A stretch of DNA of 64,000 nucleotides from CALBPI01 sp038531945 (lineage in GTDB: Bacteria > Pseudomonadota > Gammaproteobacteria > Steroidobacterales > Woeseiaceae), in NCBI GenBank assembly GCA_038531945.1, contig JBCBBH010000001.1, positions 930,001 to 994,000 on the forward strand, read 5' to 3'. The notes under the pieces are model-generated. The model ran no database searches, was not told the DNA's origin, and saw only the letters and a list, made by a program, of their open reading frames with translations. The position numbers were made by a program, and so were the translations under genes. Of the stretch, positions 27,581 to 36,035 are shown piece after piece (the first letter of the stretch is position 1; each line of letters starts with the position of its first letter).

Positions 27581-28135
27581 TCACCGACCTTCGAGTACGG
27601 TCACTTCCAGGAGGTCGGGTTCGTCCAGGTTTTGTTTCGCCACTGTATGCTCGACGGTGATGGTCTCCCCAAACCGTTCAGCGAGCCCCTCAAGCAGGCC
27701 GACGACCATCGGCACAAGACCCGCTCTGCTTGAGTAGTAGGCAACTTCGATGACGCCGTCATCACGTGCTTCGCAATCGAAGCCAGGTGGATCAAGGTCC
27801 GGCATGGAGATCTTGATCCGCGCGTGCATCTGATCGAGGTTGCTGAGGAACTCTCGAACGCTTTCGCCAGATACGGCCATGAGTGGACCGTAGCCGGTCT
27901 TGTGGGTGAATTCGATCCAGTGGCGACCAAACCCGCGCAGCAGATCGTTCGCAGGTGTCTCCAAAACGCGGGAAGCCGCATCGACGAGCGCCATGGTCAG
28001 ACTGTCGTCGTAAGGTGTCATGCTCGAGAACTCCTCGAGTTCCACGCCCGCGGCCTTGCGGACGGTTTGCCACAAGCTTTCGCCGCCGGCCTCGATAACC
28101 ATGTCTCGTACGCCTTGATTGACCAACCCGTACAT
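27581..28135 (-). CDS. H-NOX heme nitric oxide sensor protein
   Basis: 184 residues from the ATG at 28135, which gives the canonical MYGLVNQ N-terminus and has GGGAG 7 bases upstream; an in-frame TTG 24 bases further up is not needed. The proximal heme ligand is H104 (QMHARI) and the heme-propionate motif YxSxR is Y133-S135-R137, both at the family positions plus two. It binds NO in the cytoplasm and relays this to partners by direct contact. The gene is 7 bases upstream of the HNOBA-GGDEF-EAL gene, a recurrent pairing that links NO to c-di-GMP and biofilm or motility control. Confidence 0.94.
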   Translation of the reverse strand: MYGLVNQGVRDMVIEAGGESLWQTVRKAAGVELEEFSSMTPYDDSLTMALVDAASRVLETPANDLLRGFGRHWIEFTHKTGYGPLMAVSGESVREFLSNLDQMHARIKISMPDLDPPGFDCEARDDGVIEVAYYSSRAGLVPMVVGLLEGLAERFGETITVEHTVAKQNLDEPDLLEVTVLEGR

Positions 28136-28209
28136 CGGTTTGCTCCCGATTTCCCGCAAAATTGGAGTAGCGGCAGAAAGTGGGAAAACCTGAGTGACGT
28201 TCAGCTGTG

Positions 28210-29220
28210 TCAGGCGTGCTCGGTGCGACTTGTTTTGCCGTGCAGCACGCGCATCACGCCGCGCCAGAGCGGCGTGAGAATGAGGGCCGTAATTGGAATC
28301 ATCACGGCGCCAACGACGAGTCCGACGATCGCCTTACCGATAGCGTCGATCAACCAGCTGACAAAGCCAGCTGCGATCGGCGCATGTTGACCGATGCGAT
28401 CCGCGAAGTCGGCGATCCAGTGTTCCGGGGCACCGAGGCCATAGTGAGCCAGACCGTGTAGCAAGATCCCGCCGCCGACCATCGCCATTGCAGCAGTGCC
28501 AGCAACGGACAGGAATTTCAGAAACCACGGCATGCCCACGACCAGGCCTCGACCGATTGCTCGCCACAGGTCTCCCGAGCTGCCTTTTCGGGGACTGGCG
28601 GCCATTGCGACGCCAGCATCATCGGCTTTGACGATCAGTGCGACGACGCCGTAAACACCGATGGTGATGCCGATGCCAACCACCGCTAGCACCAAAGCTT
28701 GAGTGCCGAGACTGCTGGTTGGAATCTCCGCAAGTGCGATGGCCATGATTTCGGCGGACAAGATAAAATCTGTGCGAATGGCACCGCTGACACGTTGTTC
28801 CTCAAGTGCTTGCGGCGAGCCCACAGTTTCGTCGTGGTCTGCTTTATGCTGGTGAGCACTGTTGGGTGCTATGACCTCCAGCACTTTTTCGGCGCCCTCG
28901 TAGCAAAGAAAAAGACCACCCGCCATCAACAGCGGCGTGATCGCGCCAGGCAGAAACAAACTCAGCGCAAGAGCGGCTGGCAGCAGGATCAGAATCTTGT
29001 TCTTTAGCGATCCAATTGCTATTCGCTTGACGATGGGGAGCTCGCGCTCCGCTGCGAATCCAACCACGTAGCGCGGCGTCACGGCGGCGTCATCGATCAC
29101 TACGCCGGCAGATTTGGTGCCGGCCTTTAGCGCTTGCGTCGTGACGTCGTCCAAAGTTGTCGCAGCGACTTTGGCGATCCCTGCAATATCGTCCAGCAGG
29201 GCCAGCAATCCACTACTCAT
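28210..29220 (-). CDS. DUF808 family inner-membrane protein (YedI type)
   Basis: 336 residues matching DUF808: MSSGLLALLDDIAGIAKVAA at the N-terminus, DDAAVTPRYVVGF, then several hydrophobic segments (about residues 75-110, 160-195, 235-330). The function of this widespread membrane family is unknown. It is on the same strand as the H-NOX gene, 74 bases upstream of it, so co-transcription is possible but there is no functional link in the sequence. Confidence 0.88.
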   Translation of the reverse strand: MSSGLLALLDDIAGIAKVAATTLDDVTTQALKAGTKSAGVVIDDAAVTPRYVVGFAAERELPIVKRIAIGSLKNKILILLPAALALSLFLPGAITPLLMAGGLFLCYEGAEKVLEVIAPNSAHQHKADHDETVGSPQALEEQRVSGAIRTDFILSAEIMAIALAEIPTSSLGTQALVLAVVGIGITIGVYGVVALIVKADDAGVAMAASPRKGSSGDLWRAIGRGLVVGMPWFLKFLSVAGTAAMAMVGGGILLHGLAHYGLGAPEHWIADFADRIGQHAPIAAGFVSWLIDAIGKAIVGLVVGAVMIPITALILTPLWRGVMRVLHGKTSRTEHA

Positions 29221-29313
29221 CGGCTCCGATACTCCAAACCCTGCATAGCTCCGGCAGAGTCTAGCAGGTTCGGAGATCGTGACCTCCGAGTTCGCTCCCG
29301 GATCGGAGTCTAT

Positions 29314-32001
29314 TCAGGACGCTGCGCGGCGCACCCACGGGCGATCCGTGCCGCGTCGCTCTGTGTTGCCGGCGCCAAGCGTATCCAGCGATGCACGTTC
29401 TACGTCGTCTCGTTCCGTTCGGAAGAAACCGGTCAGGCTATCCATGCGTGCTGCCTGTTCGCCCAGTGATTCACTGGCGGCAGAGGCCTGCTCAACCATC
29501 GCCGCATTCTGCTGAGTAAACGCATCCAGTCGCGTGATGGTAGCGTTGACTTCATCGATACCCTCATACTGCTTCTGGCTCGACTGGGCGATATCCTCAA
29601 CGGTTTGTGACAGTCGCTGCACTTCCGCCACGATTTCATCAAGCGTGACGCCTGACTGGTCCACCAGACGTGTGCCTTCCTCGACTTTCTTGCCGCTGTC
29701 CTGAATGAGCGATTTGATTTCTTTGGCTGCGCTGGCCGATCGTCCTGCGAGATTTCTGACTTCTGTTGCAACAACAGCGAAACCGCGGCCTTGTTCGCCT
29801 GCCCGAGCGGCCTCAACTGCAGCATTCAGGGCCAGCAAATTTGTCTGGAAAGCAATCTCATCAATGACCGCAATAATGTCTGAGATTTTTCGGCTGGCCT
29901 CGTTGATTTCCTGCATCGCCGCCACGGCGTTGTTCACCGCCTCGCCACCTTTTTGTGCTTTGCTACGAGCGCCCTGAGCCAGATCGTTGGCGGCTGACGC
30001 GTTGGTGGCGCTATCGCGTACCATGTCCGTCAGGCTCTTCATCGTTTGAGCGGTATTCTCAAGTCCGGACGCCTGCTCTTCGGTTCGCTGTTGTAAGTCG
30101 GCGTTCGCCAGCGCAATCCCGTGAGCGCCACCTTTTACAGACGACGCTGATTCCTGAATGCTCCCGATGACCTCGGTGAGTTTGCTGATAGTCTCGTTGG
30201 CGTTGGACTTCAACGCGCCAAAGCTCCCAAGATATTCATGGTCGATCGTCTCACGAAGATCACCTTTGGCTACCGCACTCAGCACTCTCAGTGTGTCGCC
30301 AATCACTTGTTCGGCGACCTCAACGAGGCTGTTCACGCCCGCCGAAAGACGTGCGTAGAACCCGTTGAGTCCGCTGTCATCGATACGCTTACTCAAGTCG
30401 CCTGCGCGTGCCGCCTGAACAACAGAGTCGACTTTGTTTTCGATACTCACCTCAGCCGTTCTGTCGTTCCACACCATGATGGCGCCCAATCGTTCTCCAT
30501 TGTCAGCGATGACCGGATTCGACACGATCTGCAGTGAGCGGGATCCTATTGTCAACTCGTTCGTCAGGGAGCGATCCAGGGTTTTCAACGCGGTTTGCGT
30601 GTTGGTCGAGCACCCCGGTAAATCGGCGACCGTGAGGCTATTAACGTTGCGAGTTTCGAACGCTTGACCACCATAAGTCGGATCCGAGGTGATCTGATTG
30701 AATAAAGCCGTCGCGGTCCGGTTGACGAACACGATGTCCATCGCATTGTTGGCGACAATCACGGCATTGTCGACGTTATCCAGAGCTTGACGCACTCTGT
30801 TGGACGCCTCCAGTGACTGTCGGTCTTTTTCGACCTGTGCCTGCAATTTGGATTTCATTGATTGCAAACCAGCGAATACGCCAGTCGCCGGTCGGCCGCG
30901 ATCCAGGTCCATTGAAAAGTCGCCGTGGCCAAGTGCATCCAGAACCTCATTGAGGTAGCTCGCGTCCGCTCCGAGATCACGCTGTAGCACGCGGAACTTG
31001 TACGAATTCCATGCAATCGCGAAGACCACGGTCAGCAGCGCCAGCAGACCGATGGTCAAGGCTTTTCGCATGCCATCGGCGGCACCCGCTCTTTCTGCTT
31101 CTGCCAACGCAGCCAGTTCCTCAACGATCTGTGTCTCGATGTTTCTCAGCTGATTGAGCTTCTCCGATTGGATCGTGAACCAATCGATCGGAGCGATTCC
31201 GAAGTTTCTCGCGGTGTCAGAGTTCAACGCCAGGCGGCGCATACTCTCCGCGTCAGTTATCGATCCAGAATCGAACTCGCTTGAGATGCGGGATTTGATG
31301 TCACCGTTCAGCCGCGCCAGAAGCTCATCTCGGTAGCTGTTCTGGATCGACGTCAGGTTCAGCAGTTCATCTCGAAGCGCCTGATTCATCTCGTCACGAG
31401 CAAACACTTCGCTTAAAACGTTACGTTCGATGCCCGATGCCTCCTTGATTCGGAGATGTGCGGTGTACGCCTCACCAAGATTGGCAAGCTCGCGTTCCTC
31501 GCTGAGCCGAGGCATGTTGCCAACCAGTCGCAGATAGGTACCGACCACCTCGACATAAAAAGCGACTGCATCCGCCCGCGATACCGTGTTGTTGTCGACG
31601 CGCTCGCGCATATTCGCGAGTTGGTCGGTAAACGACAGGGCACGGTTTAGCAGGTCATAGACCTGCGGCGGGAGCGCATCCGCCGGAATTTCGGCTGAGA
31701 CTTCGTTGAGCGCTGCCAGTGCTTCGTCTCGAATGATGCGCTGCGCCGGCAGCTTCGCGCGGAAATCGGACCCGTTTGCGCCGAGCGCCCCCGAGGTCAG
31801 ACCGCGTTCTTTCTGGGTTTCATGTACAACAGCGCCGGCCGCCGCTGCGATTTCGGTAAACAGGATCTGCTGCTCGGCGGCGGATCGTGTGAGCGCAGCG
31901 GTCGAAACGGTATCCCACGTAAACCACGCGAGCCCGGCAAGAGGCAATAGCAAAATCAATAGCGCTTGAGTCCCAAGGCTAACTTTTGGCAGGTGACGCA
32001 T
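29314..32001 (-). CDS. Methyl-accepting chemotaxis protein with NIT sensor domain
   Basis: 895 residues: TM1 (about 10-28), a periplasmic NIT (nitrate/nitrite-sensing) domain with the diagnostic HETQKERGLTSG at 60-71, TM2 (about 313-332), a HAMP-like linker, a PAS domain (about 400-520), a second HAMP-like region and the cytoplasmic signalling hairpin whose tip reads EIAFQTNLLALNAAVEAARA. The NIT domain suggests response to nitrate or nitrite; the cytoplasmic PAS adds a second possible input. No C-terminal receptor-tethering pentapeptide was seen. Its promoter region is shared with the divergent unknown gene at 32181 and contains a long inverted repeat. Confidence 0.93.
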   Translation of the reverse strand: MRHLPKVSLGTQALLILLLPLAGLAWFTWDTVSTAALTRSAAEQQILFTEIAAAAGAVVHETQKERGLTSGALGANGSDFRAKLPAQRIIRDEALAALNEVSAEIPADALPPQVYDLLNRALSFTDQLANMRERVDNNTVSRADAVAFYVEVVGTYLRLVGNMPRLSEERELANLGEAYTAHLRIKEASGIERNVLSEVFARDEMNQALRDELLNLTSIQNSYRDELLARLNGDIKSRISSEFDSGSITDAESMRRLALNSDTARNFGIAPIDWFTIQSEKLNQLRNIETQIVEELAALAEAERAGAADGMRKALTIGLLALLTVVFAIAWNSYKFRVLQRDLGADASYLNEVLDALGHGDFSMDLDRGRPATGVFAGLQSMKSKLQAQVEKDRQSLEASNRVRQALDNVDNAVIVANNAMDIVFVNRTATALFNQITSDPTYGGQAFETRNVNSLTVADLPGCSTNTQTALKTLDRSLTNELTIGSRSLQIVSNPVIADNGERLGAIMVWNDRTAEVSIENKVDSVVQAARAGDLSKRIDDSGLNGFYARLSAGVNSLVEVAEQVIGDTLRVLSAVAKGDLRETIDHEYLGSFGALKSNANETISKLTEVIGSIQESASSVKGGAHGIALANADLQQRTEEQASGLENTAQTMKSLTDMVRDSATNASAANDLAQGARSKAQKGGEAVNNAVAAMQEINEASRKISDIIAVIDEIAFQTNLLALNAAVEAARAGEQGRGFAVVATEVRNLAGRSASAAKEIKSLIQDSGKKVEEGTRLVDQSGVTLDEIVAEVQRLSQTVEDIAQSSQKQYEGIDEVNATITRLDAFTQQNAAMVEQASAASESLGEQAARMDSLTGFFRTERDDVERASLDTLGAGNTERRGTDRPWVRRAAS

Positions 32002-32074
32002 TGCGCGTGATCTCCTTTTCGCGACGCTCGCTTTGTTAAAAAAGTAGCGGCATAAGACCTTCCGACTTGAGCGT

Positions 32075-32134
32075 ATTTCAGTTCTGTTTTATCGATTGAT
32101 AGCTTTAGTAAATTGAATTTAATAGAACTGAAAT
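32075..32134. repeat. 11-bp perfect inverted repeat flanking an AT-rich core
   Basis: ATTTCAGTTCT (32075-32085) and its exact reverse complement AGAACTGAAAT (32124-32134) are separated by 38 very AT-rich bases that also contain TATCGATTGATA. It lies between divergent genes and probably represents paired operator sites around a bidirectional promoter. Confidence 0.6.
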
Positions 32135-32180
32135 CGAATCTATGATGCGTCTAGACAATCCCCAAAGACTAGGTGTAGAC

Positions 32181-33092
32181 ATGGTCTCGAATTTCAGTAC
32201 GCTCAGCGTGGTCGATGGCCAGACCGGTGAGGCGCAACCCGAGTTCACGGTTCATGCGGCAGACGCGGATCGTTGGCTGCCTTACCTCAATGCACTGGTC
32301 CAGGTGTCTGGTGCGACCCGCACGCTCAGTCTTGGGCGGCCTGCCGATCGCCCCAGTATTTCCGTTAGCCGAGCCAACGCCGGGTTGCCGGCAGGACTGC
32401 GGCTGTCGCGCATCCGTGGTCTGCGCGGGGTTTGCCGATCATTGTCGGCTTCATTGGAATTGGTCGTAGTGACCCGGGCATCGGGCGACGGCGTGCCGAC
32501 CGGGCGCTTTGTTCGAAACCTTCAAGCTCGTTTCGGGATCGCGAACGTGAGTCAGATCGTCAGTCCCGGCTGTATGCAGGTAGCGGATGTGGATGGTGGC
32601 GATACCAGTCAGCAATCATGGGTCGCTCGGACTTTCGGGAAATTCGTCGAATCGATTGCTGCGATCCCGGATCGAAAAGAGCTTGTGATCGTGTCCGGGG
32701 ATGACTATGACGCTTTTTGCGATATGGCGGTCGGGTTGACCAACGCACGTCAGCACGCGGTTCAGATCAGTACCGATGCTTCAGAGCTCGAAATTTCCGC
32801 GTGCTACGGTGCTACCGAAAACGCTGCAGTCTTACCCCAGTTGTTCACGGCGCTGTGGTTTAACGGCGATCGAGCTGCTGCAGCGACCCTTGAGCGTGCC
32901 TGGTTGAGCTGTCTCGAGGAAGGTGTTGTGCCCGAGGGGTTCGAGTCGATCAAACCTTACTCGAGAGTGCTGCCGCGGCGGGAATTCTTCGAGGTGGTAT
33001 CCAGCCGTATTGGCCGCAACCCACGCCAGTTGCGCGCAAGCCTGCCGATGGATGATTCGGCGCGCCCTGCCTTGACACTAGTCGCTAGCTGA
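32181..33092 (+). CDS. Protein of unknown function, divergent from the NIT chemoreceptor
   Basis: 303 residues from the ATG at 32181, chosen because AGG lies 7 bases upstream; an ATG at 32142 (316 residues) lacks a site but cannot be excluded. No signal peptide, membrane segment or motif that I recognise. The composition is ordinary for a soluble cytoplasmic protein, with a likely strand-rich middle (LELVVVTRASG, KELVIVSGDDYDAF). The last 15 bases overlap the convergent ArsR gene. Divergence from a chemotaxis receptor with a shared inverted-repeat promoter is the only functional hint. Confidence 0.72.
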   Translation: MVSNFSTLSVVDGQTGEAQPEFTVHAADADRWLPYLNALVQVSGATRTLSLGRPADRPSISVSRANAGLPAGLRLSRIRGLRGVCRSLSASLELVVVTRASGDGVPTGRFVRNLQARFGIANVSQIVSPGCMQVADVDGGDTSQQSWVARTFGKFVESIAAIPDRKELVIVSGDDYDAFCDMAVGLTNARQHAVQISTDASELEISACYGATENAAVLPQLFTALWFNGDRAAAATLERAWLSCLEEGVVPEGFESIKPYSRVLPRREFFEVVSSRIGRNPRQLRASLPMDDSARPALTLVAS

Positions 33093-33467
33093 TTCGCTCT
33101 CGGTCGGTTCCAGCTGTTGTTGCTCGAGCCATAGCTGTCGAGCCTCTTCGGTTGCGTCACTGTTAACTTCGCCGATTCGGGCCGCGACAAAGTCAATGCC
33201 TTCCAACAACCAATCCGGCATGTTCACCAAGGCAAGTCGATAGATGCGGCGACGCCCCTCGCTGCGTTCTTCTACTACACGAAAGGCGCGCAAAAGCGCC
33301 AGGTGTTGTGAGACGCGGGTCGAGGTAATGCCCACCAGTTTCGCCAGTTGACTCACAGAGTAGGGCGCTCGACTGGACAATGCGTGCACCAGCAGGATCC
33401 GATCCGGATGGGACATCACTTTCAACAGAGCGCCCAGCTCCTTAGCAACGACTTTTCGACTCGGCAT
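33078..33467 (-). CDS. ArsR-family winged-helix regulator in the dab operon
   Basis: 129 residues: an ArsR/SmtB-type winged helix (LLKVMSHPDRILLVHALS, recognition helix SVSQLAKLVGITSTRVSQHLALLR, wing EGRRRIYRL) with a glutamate-rich tail. There are no CxC or histidine metal-site motifs, so it is not a classical metal sensor. It begins 24 bases after the DabA stop on the same strand and is probably the third gene of the inorganic-carbon transporter operon, where it could act as a feedback regulator. Confidence 0.87.
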   Translation of the reverse strand: MPSRKVVAKELGALLKVMSHPDRILLVHALSSRAPYSVSQLAKLVGITSTRVSQHLALLRAFRVVEERSEGRRRIYRLALVNMPDWLLEGIDFVAARIGEVNSDATEEARQLWLEQQQLEPTESESASD

Positions 33468-33491
33468 TAGTGCCCTTTAGCCACAAGCCAG

Positions 33492-36035
33492 CTAGCTCGC
33501 TTCGCGTTCGGCGGTTTGTGGCAAGTGTTCAAGTGACTGGACCACGTCGCTCGACGTGTCTTTCCAGCGGTAGTCGCCGACGTACTGACGAATCCTACCT
33601 TCATCCTCGAGAGCGTATAGGTGTAACCATTGATTGTCGAACAATTCTCTAACGCTGTCGTGCTTCATCAATATGGCTGTAATCGCTTCGGCCGGGGCTG
33701 CAATGACCGCTGACAAGCGCTCAGGTTTATGCAGGAACCGCTCGCCATCGTGCACGGATTGCCATGGCAAGCCGACTCGCAGGTCACCGCCCGTGCCTTC
33801 CAGGACGCCGATACCTCCAACGACGTTGTGCAAGGTCTTATCGCCGCTGCCCAGTCGTTTATTGTCGACCGTCGATGCGTAGTACTGCAGGCTGATCCAA
33901 CTCGCCACGACCAATGGCGCTGTCATGATCAGCTCAAGAACAGCAAACCCGTCGTCGCGGCGCCAGTTGTATTCGTGCAGGAAGCTTCGACCATGCAGAT
34001 CGGTGTGCCGCGTCGCGTTGCGAGGCGCAGCGATGAACGCCTGGCAGCCGACCAGGCCCCATTCGGGGCGTACCTCTGACCAGTCTTGACTGCGACGCAA
34101 AACGTCGTGCGCGCTGTCGTTCATCACTCCATGATCCCGAGCGCGTGTCAGTCGAACGGTCATCGCCGCTTTGTCGAACAATGTCTGCAGCTTCGTGACA
34201 TGAGCGCGGCTCGATTCAGGTAACAGGCCGGTATCGAGGAGCGTGACTTCGTCGGTCGCCGTATCGTGCAGTGCTGCGACAAAGGCGGTGGTTTCAGGAA
34301 CTTCGATCCCGCGCGCTTGCAGCTTAGTACGCACGTCGCGGTTGTTCAGAATGGCTGCCGCCAGCCGCGCGTTCGCATCGCCGGCATGACCGCCGCATGC
34401 ACCGCAGTGATAGCGTGATGCATAAGGGTTGTTGACGGCGGTCGAGCCATGTCCGACCAGTGCGACCAGTGGTGCAAACTGCTCGGTCATCGACATGCCG
34501 CGCAACACCGACTCGGCAAGATCCACTTGTTGTTGAAGTTGCAGATCCGTCGCCTCTCCGCAGCTATCCAACGTTTGAATGGACGGTGCAAAGTGACGCT
34601 TTTTCTTTAGGCCAAACGCGCCCCGAACGAGGTCGGAGGCGAGCTTTGCCGCGTAGGCTATTCCGAGCGACTCGACGTAGGCGAATGAACTCACCGCGGC
34701 ACGGTTGAAGGTTCTCCACGCAGCACCGAGCTGACGTTGTTCGCGCGTCCGTTGCAGTAGCGTACTCGCCGCTTCCGCAGTCCGCGCGCTTTCGCGTACA
34801 CGGAATTGAGGTTCCAGCAGAACCGGGCACTGCGCATCAGCGTCTGCACCGTCAATGGTGAGAACCTCAATTGGTAAGCCGAAGAAACCCGCGAATCCAC
34901 TGGTCCTGACACCGGGGTCTTCACATTCGATAATGCGCCGAAGTCGCTCAGACCGCACGTCGATACAGAAGACGGCATGAATGTCGGGAGTCGCAGCCTC
35001 TACCGGTAGCGCGATCGGATTGCTCGGGTCACGGAAGGCGTTGTCCAACAGTGTGTTCCGCGCATGCGTTTCAAGTACATCATGGGCCAGCTTTCGGAGT
35101 CGGCGCGCGTAGACCTGTGCGTCAGTCTGGCGGATCTCCAGATTTTCCTGATACTTCCGCCATTGCTCACCCAATTCAGGAATCGCCTGCAACAGGACGA
35201 TTTCCCAGGCCATTCTGATGGCAAGTATCGCAACGGTATGATCCGCAGATTCTCCGCGTTGTGTGTCTGACCAATCGAGATAGCGGCTGTGCCCAGCCCA
35301 GCCACTCACCGATGCGGTCAGTCGACGCAGATACAGCGCTGCGCGAGATTCGGTCATCGGCACCAATTCTGCCGCCAGGCGCAGTAATCCCTCAGGTGTA
35401 TCGGGTAGTGATCCGATAAACTGTCGTGCGTTCGGGATGCCGTGAATTTCCGGTTTTCGATTGCGTGAAGCTTCCTCACGCCATGCGACGAAAGGTTCCA
35501 GGTCGCGCCACGGGGAGGGCCACAGGGCTTGACCGGTGTCAAAATAGCTCGCGGCCCAGCTTGATATCGACTCGGTGATCAGAGCGGCAACGTCCTTCTC
35601 GATCGCATCGCCCGCGAAATCGGCGATCGTTTTGAACGGCGATTCGAGGTCATTCCGAGTTCGCTTCAGTTCACGAGCGAGTTCCTCGACGGTGAGTTGT
35701 TCGAAGCCGCCGCCAAGTGCTTTGGCAGCCGTTTGAACTTGCGCATCATCGACGTCGTTGTCCGTGAGTGCTTGCGCAAAGTAGTCAGGGGACATCAGCA
35801 CATCACCGAAGCCCGTCAGAGCGAGCCTGACACCGGCCTCGTCAAAGTGCTGGCTTGTCACGCCGAGATAGGGATTCGACGCAACGAAGTTTTCAAGCGG
35901 CCAGAGCGGCGCGACTTCGAGTGCAGTCTGGTGTGCAAGACCCACCCAGGTGGCGGGATCGATAGCGTCTGACCAGCCGTTCAAGCCGACCACTTTCTCT
36001 ATCGCGGTGATGGTATCCGTTTCAGTGTGTGGCAC
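33492..36035 (-). CDS. dabA: DabA, catalytic subunit of an inorganic carbon transporter
   Basis: 847 residues from GTG at 36035 (GGGAG 9 bases upstream); an ATG at 36071 would add 12 residues and overlap dabB by 50 bases. UPF0753/DUF2309 family, now known as DabA: WPLENFVASNPYLG at the N-terminus, then a beta-carbonic-anhydrase-like zinc site made of C357 and D359 (FCIDVRSE), H529 and C544 (VGHGS ... YHCGACGG). The His-Cys spacing of 15 equals that in Halothiobacillus neapolitanus. With DabB it takes up CO2 and traps it as bicarbonate, energised by a cation gradient. Stops and starts overlap dabB by 14 bases. Confidence 0.93.
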   Translation of the reverse strand: MPHTETDTITAIEKVVGLNGWSDAIDPATWVGLAHQTALEVAPLWPLENFVASNPYLGVTSQHFDEAGVRLALTGFGDVLMSPDYFAQALTDNDVDDAQVQTAAKALGGGFEQLTVEELARELKRTRNDLESPFKTIADFAGDAIEKDVAALITESISSWAASYFDTGQALWPSPWRDLEPFVAWREEASRNRKPEIHGIPNARQFIGSLPDTPEGLLRLAAELVPMTESRAALYLRRLTASVSGWAGHSRYLDWSDTQRGESADHTVAILAIRMAWEIVLLQAIPELGEQWRKYQENLEIRQTDAQVYARRLRKLAHDVLETHARNTLLDNAFRDPSNPIALPVEAATPDIHAVFCIDVRSERLRRIIECEDPGVRTSGFAGFFGLPIEVLTIDGADADAQCPVLLEPQFRVRESARTAEAASTLLQRTREQRQLGAAWRTFNRAAVSSFAYVESLGIAYAAKLASDLVRGAFGLKKKRHFAPSIQTLDSCGEATDLQLQQQVDLAESVLRGMSMTEQFAPLVALVGHGSTAVNNPYASRYHCGACGGHAGDANARLAAAILNNRDVRTKLQARGIEVPETTAFVAALHDTATDEVTLLDTGLLPESSRAHVTKLQTLFDKAAMTVRLTRARDHGVMNDSAHDVLRRSQDWSEVRPEWGLVGCQAFIAAPRNATRHTDLHGRSFLHEYNWRRDDGFAVLELIMTAPLVVASWISLQYYASTVDNKRLGSGDKTLHNVVGGIGVLEGTGGDLRVGLPWQSVHDGERFLHKPERLSAVIAAPAEAITAILMKHDSVRELFDNQWLHLYALEDEGRIRQYVGDYRWKDTSSDVVQSLEHLPQTAEREAS

